Shown here: piece by piece, positions 1 to 8,719 of the stretch
Position numbering within the stretch: position 1 is the stretch's first letter
Layout: the number at the start of each line of letters is the position of its first letter
Source of the DNA: CAZSDP01 sp964605665
Lineage (GTDB): Bacteria; Planctomycetota; UBA8108; UBA1146
Assembly: GCA_964605665.1 (NCBI GenBank)
Contig: CAZSDP010000009.1
Location: 1 to 64,000 of the forward strand
Length of the DNA stretch: 64,000 nt
Reading direction: 5' to 3'
Program-made: the position numbers and the translations under genes
Notes under the pieces: generated by a model
Database searches by the model: none
Seen by the model: the letters and a program-made list of their open reading frames with translations, nothing else
What the model was told of the DNA's origin: nothing

Positions 1-1453
1 CGGATCTCCGACATCCGACGTGTGTGTTGCACGCTGTCGCTGCCTCGTGTGCTAAGAGTTGGGGCCCGGCCAGCCTTGCGCGCCTCCCCCGGCCTCTTTT
101 TCATCTCGCTCGAGTTCTTTCGTTTCTCAGAAAACGATCTCACTAGACCTCCCCGCTGAGAAAGTCTCCCACCATCGAAAGCTCCTGACCCAGCTCTCCA
201 GCGAGCAACCGGCCGCCTCGAAGAAGCCCCCGCTGAAACTCTCGAGAATCGCATCGCATCGCCTACAAAGCGGGACTAGAGCGCACCCTCTCCCAAGAGA
301 GAATCGATCCCTCTCGCCAGATCTCGCCCCCGAATTCTCTGCAAACCGTCCCAAGCCCTGGGCCATCTCACCAGCCGCAACTTTGGCCGGAGGATCCCTC
401 AGATAGCGCAAACCTCTCTGCTCAATAGCCTTAGGGAACAGGGGCCTCTCAAGTGACTTACCTCGCTCCTGGCACTATTCAGACAACTTACCTCAGCAAT
501 TGACGAGGAACCGTCCCGGAGCTTGACCGAAAATCCCTCTCGGATAACATTGAGTTCGGAATGGGCTAGATCGTACGAACCCAAAACTCGCTGGTAGCGG
601 GTGTAAACTTCGGGATGCTCGTCTTGAGCGAAGTGTTCTGGAGTTCTGGGTGATCCACCACGAAAGTCGATTCAAAACCTGTCAGCTCGGGTCACCAACG
701 GTTGCGTGGCTTCCATAGACGCCAGACTTGTGGGTCGCAAGTTTACTGGCCGGGCGCGGGGCTCAATGAAGTCCCAGAGGTTTCAATCGACGATATTGGG
801 TCGATCTGGATGGGCAATCATTGATCGCAACAGCAGTGACCCCTCGGGGTTCGTTGAGGTGCATCGTGGATTGTGAACTTTGGGAGTCTTCTCCTTGAGT
901 TCGTGCTTCAGTGAGATCTCACAGTGGGGGAAAATTCGGCCCTCTTGAAAGCGATACGCTTTCTCGAAGGGACATTCGACACTGTTCGTCGTTGGGCTTT
1001 GTACGCGCGAGGTTGTTGCATTTGTCAGTCTGCGCCCGAAGGTCGGGACACCCTGAACCTTTTGTTCAGTGGCCTGTGCCGGGGCTTGATCAGTGAGTGG
1101 AACACCTCGAAGGCAAGAGCAAGGAGGCAGACATCGTTCGACACTTTGAGAACGATTCACGTCGTTCTCATTCGTTCGATTTCTGATTCTCGAGACCGAA
1201 AACCCCACCATGGAAGGGTGGGCAGAGATGGCTTCCTTACGACGAGGGCGAGGATAAATGCGTTGACTTCCTCTGACGTTCTATTGGGCGCCAAAGGAGT
1301 CAGCCCAGGAGTGGACGGTCGAAGGACCCGCGGATCGTCCGCTCCTGACCCGCGCAAATTGGCCTGATCTTTTGTGTTTGGTTTCTAGAAGTCTCGAACA
1401 TTTGGGTGACTTTACTTGGGTAATTTCGACCAGTTTCACAGGGAGGATAGAAT
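1..1453. other. Long stretch without a recognisable gene
   Basis: I find no credible gene in this 1.45 kb. Open frames of up to about 147 codons occur on both strands, but they overlap one another, give low-complexity Arg/Ser/Pro-rich translations and match no family I know. No tRNA or rRNA pattern was visible by eye. The last 100 bases should hold the promoter and leader of the secreted protein that starts at 1454; a strong Shine-Dalgarno GGGAGG lies at 1440-1445. The rest may be an untranslated region, decayed sequence or an unrecognised RNA. Confidence 0.5.
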
Positions 1454-4400
1454 ATGAGCAGGTTCTCTCTCATCGTTGCGATGGTGTTCACCCTCGCACT
1501 TACCGGTTCCGCATTTGGGCAAGGTACTGACGAATGTGCGGTGGCGGAAGTCGTCACCGTTGCCACCGGAGGCACGGCCAGCGCTGCAGTCGACAACACG
1601 TTGGCAACCAACAGTACTGACCCCATCGATGGAACGGCTTGTTCCGCCGGCTTCGGAGCTATGGCTGCCGACGTCTGGTTCACCGTCACCGCTCCGGCGG
1701 ACGGTGTTATGAACTTCTCCACCTGCCCCCCAGGCGGTGGTGCAGCGACGCTCGACACCGACCTGGCGGTCTACGAAGGCGGTCCTGCTGCCTGCGGAAC
1801 GATGCCTCCACAGCTGGCATGCAGTGGTGATGACGGCTGCGCAGGTTTCGGCTCGACGGTGACCGGCCTGCCCGTTCTTGCGGGAACCGAGTACCTGATC
1901 CGTATTGGTGGCTGGGATGCCACGCAGCTCGGAACAACGACCCTCGAAATCGCGCACTTCGGTACTTTCCCTGTCGAGAACCTCCTCTGCACTGCAGATG
2001 CGATGACGACCACAGCAGAAGTGGCCTTCGACACGGTGACCCCACTGGATGACGTCGCAATTTCGGTGAATGGAACCGTGGCCCTGAACACTGGCGTGCT
2101 CGCCACCCCCGGCCCGCAGACGTTTACCGTCGGCATCGGAACCGGAGCTTCGGTGATCACGGTTGTTGGCACACTCGCCGGCTTGCCGAGTCCAGAAGCC
2201 GCTTGCACCACTTTCATCGCCGATCCTTGCCCAGCAAATGACGGTGCGATGTCGCCTTTGGCAGACACCGCCCCTTATGTGGGTAACGTGGCGTGTCAAG
2301 CAGGTGGTCTGCATGCCGACAATAGCTACTTCCGAGTGTACGATCTGATCAACGGATTCGGCGTTTCCGACGAAATCCTGATCAACTGTGTCACCACGTC
2401 GATCAATGCCTCCAATGTCGCCGCAGGCTCCGTTGGTCAGCCGATCCGCGTGCGGATTCACACCGACATCAACGGTGGCGACCCGAACCTCGCCGATCTC
2501 ACCTTGATCTACGAAGAAGAGTTCTTGGTCCCTGACGTCGCGAACGTCAGCTACAACTTCATCATCGGCACTGGAACGGTTGACCCCGATGTGCTGGGTC
2601 TCCCGATCACGCCAGCCATTCCTTGCTTGAATACGATCTCACCGGGCGCCACGCTCGTGGTCGAAGTATTCTCGCCAGATGGACAGGCTGCAGGACACGG
2701 TTACTTCACCGCTTCGCCGGCCGCCGTAGGCGCACCTGCGATGGAGATTGGAGCAACGTACCTCTTCGCTCCTGCTTGTGGTCTCACGAACCCCATTCCG
2801 TTCCAAGGAATCGGTTTCAACCAGAGCGTGGTGGTGGACCTCGGCTACACGATCACTTCCGCAGGAACCTGTGGCGGTGGTGGTGGAGTCGCGAACCTGA
2901 TGTGCGACCAAACCGCCGGCGATACCACGGTTGATGTTGCTTGGACCGACGCGGGCTCCACCGCCTCGTGGACCGTCGAAGTCGATGGCACCCTCGAAGC
3001 GACCCTTCCTGCTGCAACGACGACCTTTACCACCTCGGCTCTCGTCGCCTACATGTCTTCCGACATCACCGTGACCGCCTGGAGTGCGGCAGGTGGAACC
3101 GGAACCGTGATCAGCTCGAGTAGCTGCCAGGTCAACGTTGGACCAGCCAATAGCTGGCTCCAAGGTGCAGTTGCAATCACTACGAACAGTGTGACTCCGT
3201 TCGACATCACCAATGCTGTCGTGGTAACCGGTCCTCCCCTTGATCCAGCCGTGTGTGAATTCAACATCGGTGACGACAATGTGTGGAATGACCTCTATTA
3301 CCAGTTCACCGCTACTAATACCGGTGACATCTTGATTTCGACTTGCAGTGGAACCACGGGAGACACGAAGCTCGCGATCTACACCGGTAATAGCAATGAC
3401 CCTGCCGACGTCGTGAACTGCAACGACGATGCAGACATCGGATCAAGCCTCAATGGTGGAATGGCTCAGCCAGGTTCTACGAACCCTGCCTGCACCAATT
3501 TCGCCGCGGAGCTGATTCTGTCCGCAACTGCGGGAACCCTGTACACCGTCCGTCTCGGTACCTTCAATGCTGCTGGCTTGCTCAGTGGTGGGGAATTGAC
3601 GATCAATGACTGCATCGCCGCGACCGGCTTGACCGCGACCGCCGACTGCACCAACGGTGACGTCACCCTCTCCTGGACCAACAATCCGAATGCCACCAGC
3701 CTCGAAATCCTTCGAGACGGTGTCTCCATCGCAACCCCAGCGCTCGGCACCACGATGTTCGTCGACGCGGCTGTGGCCGACGGCGACTACACCTACACCG
3801 TCAGTACCGACTGCGGCAGTGGACCGAGTGACGCAACGGTCAACGCGTCCGTCCTCGTCTACGCCGGTCAAACTGACCTGGTCTTCGGTATGGAAGGCCT
3901 CCAATCAGTGCCCGCGGGTGGCGTCGGTGAAATCGACTCTGCTCCTGCACTGAGAGATTCCCTCATCGCGAACATGCGCAACGCCGGTATGGTTCGCAGC
4001 TCCTTCGCCGACTACCCCTGCGTGACCGACGCTGCCGTCGAGAACGTCTGGATTGCTCTCGGTACCTTCGGCCCCTTCCTCGGCGGTCCCGGCTACCGAA
4101 TGTCGACTGCAGAAGGTGACCAGCTCGCCGCACTGCGTAGCAGTGGTGTCAACGTTTACTTCGAGAGCGCCGACCAGATCGGTTTCGATCAGAATCCGTC
4201 CGGCTTCGACTTGGTCGATGGCATTGACGATGCGATCTACTCCGCTCCTGGCGTACTCGGACCCAATGACGGTGACGACAGCTTCACTGCAGGTGACGGT
4301 CTCGACGGTGGACAAGGCCTCGACCTTTCCGACTTGACCGACGTTGTTTATGCCCAGGACGACAGCGTGAATGACGACTTCACTGATCAACTCGTCGCGG

Positions 4401-4942
4401 CAAGCGCCGATGCCGAGGGTCCGGATACGGGCGTGATCATGATGATCGACGACATGCTGGTCGGTACCGGCATGCCTCCGATCGCCGCCTATGACGTGAT
4501 GGTCCACTACAACACCGCCTCCGGTGGTAAAGTCGTGTACTCCTCCGTCGAAATGGGTGGAGTCGGCACCATTGCTGATCCGACGATCCGCGATGAGATC
4601 ATCAACCGAATCGTCAACAACGCCTTCAGTGTTGCAGGTGAACTCTTTGTCCGCGGTGACGTGAACATCGACAACCTGGTCAACATCGGTGACGCAATCT
4701 TCCTGCTCGGGAACCTCTTCCCGCCCGCCGGAAGCTCGCCGAACGTGTTGAACTGCAACGATGCTGCGGACGTCAATGACGACGGCCTGATCAACATCGG
4801 TGACGCGATCTTCCTGCTCGGGAACCTCTTCCCGCCCGCCGGAAGCCCGCCGAACACGATCCCGGCACCGAACCCGAGTTGTGGCGTCGATCCGACGATG
4901 GGAGATGCCCAGGACTGTGCAAGCTATCCTGGTTGCCCATAA
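1454..4942 (+). CDS. Giant secreted multidomain protein with GATase-like domain and dockerin-like tail
   Basis: Exported protein of 1162 residues. A signal peptide covers about residues 1-22 (hydrophobic core, then SAFGQ). Three stretches resemble the pre-peptidase (PPC-like) beta-sandwich: near residues 25-175, a related region in the middle, and another around 570-710, with motifs such as DVWF, FSTC and YLIRIGG. Short Fn3-like segments lie between them. Residues about 810-1060 form a domain also present in the protein at 8720 (EGL, DYPC, TAEGD, VYFES, GLDLS motifs). It resembles the GATase/flavodoxin-like domain seen in some Bacteroidetes surface proteins. Two dockerin-like repeats (NIGDAIFLLGNLF twice) and a tail ending in Cys-Pro close the protein. 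The start is backed by GGGAGG at 1440-1445. No catalytic residues are evident; a cell-surface or matrix role is inferred. Confidence 0.85.
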   Translation: MSRFSLIVAMVFTLALTGSAFGQGTDECAVAEVVTVATGGTASAAVDNTLATNSTDPIDGTACSAGFGAMAADVWFTVTAPADGVMNFSTCPPGGGAATLDTDLAVYEGGPAACGTMPPQLACSGDDGCAGFGSTVTGLPVLAGTEYLIRIGGWDATQLGTTTLEIAHFGTFPVENLLCTADAMTTTAEVAFDTVTPLDDVAISVNGTVALNTGVLATPGPQTFTVGIGTGASVITVVGTLAGLPSPEAACTTFIADPCPANDGAMSPLADTAPYVGNVACQAGGLHADNSYFRVYDLINGFGVSDEILINCVTTSINASNVAAGSVGQPIRVRIHTDINGGDPNLADLTLIYEEEFLVPDVANVSYNFIIGTGTVDPDVLGLPITPAIPCLNTISPGATLVVEVFSPDGQAAGHGYFTASPAAVGAPAMEIGATYLFAPACGLTNPIPFQGIGFNQSVVVDLGYTITSAGTCGGGGGVANLMCDQTAGDTTVDVAWTDAGSTASWTVEVDGTLEATLPAATTTFTTSALVAYMSSDITVTAWSAAGGTGTVISSSSCQVNVGPANSWLQGAVAITTNSVTPFDITNAVVVTGPPLDPAVCEFNIGDDNVWNDLYYQFTATNTGDILISTCSGTTGDTKLAIYTGNSNDPADVVNCNDDADIGSSLNGGMAQPGSTNPACTNFAAELILSATAGTLYTVRLGTFNAAGLLSGGELTINDCIAATGLTATADCTNGDVTLSWTNNPNATSLEILRDGVSIATPALGTTMFVDAAVADGDYTYTVSTDCGSGPSDATVNASVLVYAGQTDLVFGMEGLQSVPAGGVGEIDSAPALRDSLIANMRNAGMVRSSFADYPCVTDAAVENVWIALGTFGPFLGGPGYRMSTAEGDQLAALRSSGVNVYFESADQIGFDQNPSGFDLVDGIDDAIYSAPGVLGPNDGDDSFTAGDGLDGGQGLDLSDLTDVVYAQDDSVNDDFTDQLVAASADAEGPDTGVIMMIDDMLVGTGMPPIAAYDVMVHYNTASGGKVVYSSVEMGGVGTIADPTIRDEIINRIVNNAFSVAGELFVRGDVNIDNLVNIGDAIFLLGNLFPPAGSSPNVLNCNDAADVNDDGLINIGDAIFLLGNLFPPAGSPPNTIPAPNPSCGVDPTMGDAQDCASYPGCP

Positions 4943-4965
4943 GTCGATCCTCGCTGATCTAGAAC

Positions 4966-5006
4966 ACGAGGGAGGCTCCGTAAGGGGTCTCCCTCGTTTC
5001 TTTTTC
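4966..5006 (+). terminator. Rho-independent terminator after the secreted protein
   Basis: Inverted repeat ACGAGGGAG (4966-4974) pairs with CTCCCTCGT (4989-4997) and is followed by the T-rich run TTCTTTTTCT. It lies 24 bases after the stop codon at 4942, so it should end that transcript before the MCE gene. Confidence 0.8.
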
Positions 5007-5142
5007 TATACCGCCGCCCCTTTGCCAGAGCGCGCAGAATTCGCTCTTCCGCGAGTGACACCGGGCCTCCCGACACAGCACCGAGGACCGCTTCTCAGTC
5101 GAGCCTCTGGTCACGTACTTCCCCCCCGATTACCATTCCCCC

Positions 5143-6660
5143 ATGTTTCGATCACGTGAGCTCTACGGAATCCTGACTCTGCTCCTCGTCTTCTGTGCTG
5201 GTTGGTGGCTCTTCGCCATCCTCCACTCCGACACAGAGAAAGACCGCATCCCGATCGTGCTCCTCTTTGACGATGCGGAAGGCCTCCACGCCGGGACTCC
5301 CGTCAAGACGCGTGGGGTTGTCGTCGGTGAAGTGCGCCGCGTCAATTTGGCTGCGGGGGGGCGGGGAACAGAGGTGCTCTGTTCGCTCTCAAAGGCGGAA
5401 GGAGCATCGCCTCGGGTAGGCACCCGATTCTGGATCGTTCGGCCCTGGTTCGGGGGGATCACCTCTGGAGGAGGAGGTCTCGATACCCTGATCAAGGATT
5501 CCTACATCGCTTATGACATCGGGGACCCGACCGCTCCGCTCCTCGATGCGGGGAGCCGGGTGCCGGGGATGCGTCTCCCCCCCGAACATCCTCAATCGAG
5601 GCTCGACCTTCCTCCGTCGCCGGGTGATCTCGAGATTTCCGTCAGATTTGCGACCAACCCGACGTTGGCTCCTGCTGCTCCCGTGCACCACCGAGGCATC
5701 GATGTCGGATTCGTCACCGCAGTCGGATTGATCCCCGATGGGAACGGGGTGGAGGTTCAAGCACGGATCGATCGTGAACACCGTGATCTGGTCACCACAT
5801 CGTCGATCTTCTGGATCGACGATGTGGACGTCCGCGCCACCTGGAGTGGAGTTTCTCTCGAAGGGCTCGAATCGATTCTGAGCGGAGCCGCACTCTCCTT
5901 CTATTCTCCCCGGGAAGAAGCGGCGATCCCCGCACCGGACAACGCCTTGTTCGTCGGAGAACCGACACGCCCGAAGATCAAGTGGTCGCCGCCCCCGAAT
6001 ACCCTTTCAAATCGAGAGGACCGAGTCGGACTCTCAGGCGATGATCCAGTTCTCGCCGGTCTCGTCACTGTCCACTACTCCGCTCTCGAGTCCGATTGGC
6101 TCTCCGCGGATGATCGATTCGAACGCACTTCTCCGGGCATCCTCCACCAAACCCTCGATGGTTTGCCCGCGGTGTTGACTCTCGCTCTAGCAATCGATGG
6201 TAGTCGTTGGATCAGCGATGGTGTCGGTAAGCCTGAGCTGATCGAAGAGAAGATCTCTGTTTCCCATTCCGATGGATCGGTCCAAGAAGCGGGTCTCGCA
6301 TGGAAAGCGGAACCACCGATCGACCTCGCGCTGCTGCGGATTCCCACAACAGGAAAGTCGACGAGCTTCGCTCCGATCAAAATCCTCAATGCCTCAGAAT
6401 GGGCTGGTCCGGTCGATCTCTATCTGCAAACTGAGAAGAGTGGTTGGCAACGTCACCCAGCAAGTCTCGACGCAAAGGGGTTGCTCAGTGGACTTCCCTC
6501 CGAGAGTGGAGATGCCGTGATCGTGCGAGCAGGTCAGGTCATCGGACTGTGGAGAGGGAACGACTCGAATAGAGAAGAAGCGGTCGTTCTCTTCGACGCA
6601 CTCCCTGCCCCACTCCGCCCCGGTGAGGTTGAAGACCCGATTCCAGCCGAGGAACAGTAG
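5143..6660 (+). CDS. MCE-domain (PqiB/MlaD-like) lipid transport protein
   Basis: MCE proteins bind and channel lipids between inner and outer membranes. Residues about 8-27 form an N-terminal membrane anchor. The first MCE domain follows (about 33-130; motif GTPVKTRGVVVGEV, then a PqiB-like FWIVRPWFGG...SYIAYD segment). A second MCE domain lies at about 165-260 (APVHHRGIDVGFV). E. coli PqiB has three such domains and MlaD one, so this protein is intermediate. The last 200 residues are not MCE; they faintly recall a trypsin-like fold (DLALLRI, then SGDAVIVRAGQVIGLW) without an intact catalytic triad. It ends five bases before the fused ATPase/permease gene, so the two form one transport system. 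The ATG has no clear Shine-Dalgarno sequence. The family call is firm, the substrate inferred. Confidence 0.88.
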   Translation: MFRSRELYGILTLLLVFCAGWWLFAILHSDTEKDRIPIVLLFDDAEGLHAGTPVKTRGVVVGEVRRVNLAAGGRGTEVLCSLSKAEGASPRVGTRFWIVRPWFGGITSGGGGLDTLIKDSYIAYDIGDPTAPLLDAGSRVPGMRLPPEHPQSRLDLPPSPGDLEISVRFATNPTLAPAAPVHHRGIDVGFVTAVGLIPDGNGVEVQARIDREHRDLVTTSSIFWIDDVDVRATWSGVSLEGLESILSGAALSFYSPREEAAIPAPDNALFVGEPTRPKIKWSPPPNTLSNREDRVGLSGDDPVLAGLVTVHYSALESDWLSADDRFERTSPGILHQTLDGLPAVLTLALAIDGSRWISDGVGKPELIEEKISVSHSDGSVQEAGLAWKAEPPIDLALLRIPTTGKSTSFAPIKILNASEWAGPVDLYLQTEKSGWQRHPASLDAKGLLSGLPSESGDAVIVRAGQVIGLWRGNDSNREEAVVLFDALPAPLRPGEVEDPIPAEEQ

Positions 6661-6665
6661 ATCGT

Positions 6666-8180
6666 ATGGCGGCCCCACTACTCGAGCTCGATCACTTCTC
6701 CCTCGGTTACCGGCAAGGGGCCCGTTGGAAACCGCTGATCGAAGAGGTCGAACTCACATTACCTCGTGGAGAGCTCCTGATCTTCCTCGGACCAAGTGGC
6801 GGTGGTAAATCGACATTTATCGACGCGATCCTCGGCTTGGATGACTGCTGGGCGCCTCGTCTCTATCGTGAAGGTCGCGCTTCCCTACTCGGCGAGAAGG
6901 TCACAACCCCACTGAAGAGACAAGTTCGGGAGCGAATCGGAATCGCGTTCCAAGAGGGAGCCTTACTCGACGATTTTTCCCCTCTGGACAATATCGCGCT
7001 CGCCACCGGGTGGAGTGGGAGCAGAGCGCGCGACCAAGCGCGAGAACTCCTTCGACTCGTCGGTCTACCTGAACCGCCCTCAACGGTCGCAGCACTCTCC
7101 GGTGGCCAACGCCGCCGGGTCGCCTTGGCTCGTGCCCTCGCTCGAGACCCAGACTTGCTGGTGCTCGACGAACCCACCGCAGGTCTCGATCCATCTTCAG
7201 CCGCGTCGATTGCGGAGACGATCCGAAGAAGCCACCTCTCCCGCGCCAATCGCAACACAATCGTCGTGACTCACGATGTTGAGATCTTCACCCCCCATGC
7301 GGATGCCATTCTCGAAATCGATCCTTCAGCAGGCACTCTTCGTCGGCGACCGATCAAAGAGATCGGCAAACAGACTGTCACCTCCTCCAAGATCAGTGTG
7401 ACCGCGCCATTTCGCTGGAGTGAACGCTTGACCCTCGCCACCGCCGCGTTTCTGCGCACCGTAGGGAAAGTCGCCCGCGGTCCCGTTCGGTTGACGCGGG
7501 CAATCTGGCCGCGTCAGCTGCGCCTCTTTCCCAGGACCCTCCTCGAATTGGTCTTGGCACCCGCACTCCCATTGGTACTGGCAGCGGGAGCTGGCGGTGC
7601 ACTCGTGACCGCATTCACCTTGGAAAACACACCCCTGGAGGGTGCGTTGAGATATCACCTGCTCGCCGGAGCGGGTGAAGTCTTGCTGGGAGTCGCTCTT
7701 CCCCTTCTGACCGGAGTTCTGTTTGCGGCTCGCTCCGCGGCGGGCGGAGCGGCCAGGATCGGAGCGATGAGCCGACAGAGAATTCTCGATGCGCTCCCTT
7801 TCATCGGCATCACCCCTTCCCGAGATCTGCTCTCACCGCTCCTCTACGGCTCGGTGATCGGAATGGTGGTTCACTCCGCCGCAGCGATTGTGATCGGAAG
7901 CCTCGGAGCGATCTGGACCACAGAGTGGCTCACCGGCCTCAGTCGTTACTCAGCCGCCTCCGCGCTCTTCTCGTCGATCGGCAAGGAGGAGCTGCGCTGG
8001 GCACTCATCAAGGCGATCGCATCGGGCTGTGTGGTCGCCCTCGTCGCCTACGAGTCCGGCTCCTCCCGAAAAGAGTCCGCTCCCGCGGTCGAGAGAGGCA
8101 CCACGACCGCCATCACGACCGCAACCCTGATCGTCCTCTTCGTCCACCTTGGCCTGACCCAACTGAGCTTGATCCGCTAG
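6666..8180 (+). CDS. MlaF-MlaE fusion: ABC ATPase joined to MCE-system permease
   Basis: One 504-residue protein carries both halves of an MCE-type lipid ABC transporter. The N-terminal ATPase (about 1-245) has Walker A GPSGGGKST at 42-50, signature LSGGQRRRVALARAL, Walker B LLVLDEPTAGLDP and switch His in VVTHD. From about residue 265 the protein is a MlaE-type permease with several hydrophobic segments and a GGAARIGAMSRQRILDAL stretch matching the MlaE cytoplasmic loop. MlaF and MlaE are normally separate genes, so the fusion is notable. It follows the MCE gene directly and should energise lipid movement through it. No MlaA, MlaB or MlaC homologue is nearby. Function in envelope lipid balance is inferred from family. 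Confidence 0.9.
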   Translation: MAAPLLELDHFSLGYRQGARWKPLIEEVELTLPRGELLIFLGPSGGGKSTFIDAILGLDDCWAPRLYREGRASLLGEKVTTPLKRQVRERIGIAFQEGALLDDFSPLDNIALATGWSGSRARDQARELLRLVGLPEPPSTVAALSGGQRRRVALARALARDPDLLVLDEPTAGLDPSSAASIAETIRRSHLSRANRNTIVVTHDVEIFTPHADAILEIDPSAGTLRRRPIKEIGKQTVTSSKISVTAPFRWSERLTLATAAFLRTVGKVARGPVRLTRAIWPRQLRLFPRTLLELVLAPALPLVLAAGAGGALVTAFTLENTPLEGALRYHLLAGAGEVLLGVALPLLTGVLFAARSAAGGAARIGAMSRQRILDALPFIGITPSRDLLSPLLYGSVIGMVVHSAAAIVIGSLGAIWTTEWLTGLSRYSAASALFSSIGKEELRWALIKAIASGCVVALVAYESGSSRKESAPAVERGTTTAITTATLIVLFVHLGLTQLSLIR

Positions 8181-8719
8181 AGAATCCCCAAACGTCGCTT
8201 CCCCCCACTTCTGAGGCCCCCAACCTTGCTGCAATTACGGCCAATCGTGCAATTTATGCCGAGATTCGGGGAGGAATCACCAACCCACGGTTGACCTGCA
8301 GCCCGCATGGGGTCTACCATCGGAGGAGTTCGGAGGGATTCCGAATTCGGGTTTTGGACTGAGCAATTCAAGAGCAGGAAATCAAGAGCACAGCTCCTGT
8401 CATATTTCCCAGCCACCATCGTTGCTGAGCGAGTCGTGGTTGGAGTCGGGGGCAAGCTGTGACTTCTCTTTGCTTCGGAGTTTTCGATCAGGTGATCTCA
8501 ATTCGATTGAAGCGAGAAAGTGATTTGGCACGGCATTCTGAAGCACGACTTTAGAGTGACCAGCTGAACAACGATTGAGGTTTCCACGAAAGAAAAGGTC
8601 CTCTGAGGGCATCTCCTTCTCGAAGGCTACGAGCTCAGCCATTTCGACCAATGTGGAAGTGACGAATCGACTTGCGTGGGAATAGACCTGCGCCTGGACT
8701 CAATGGAAGGACGCACGAT
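8181..8719. other. Intergenic region without a recognisable gene
   Basis: These 539 bases separate the transporter from the next secreted protein. No open frame with a recognisable product and no clear terminator were found. A GGAAGG at 8705-8710 serves as the ribosome binding site for the ATG at 8720. Confidence 0.5.

Noticed and set aside
783..1367. Overlapping frames of 142 and 147 codons before the first secreted protein
   Set aside because: They oppose each other, have no recognisable family and no convincing ribosome binding site.
1436..2461. 341-codon minus-strand frame inside the first secreted protein
   Set aside because: It is antisense to a well-supported gene with signal peptide and domains; the long frame follows from codon bias.
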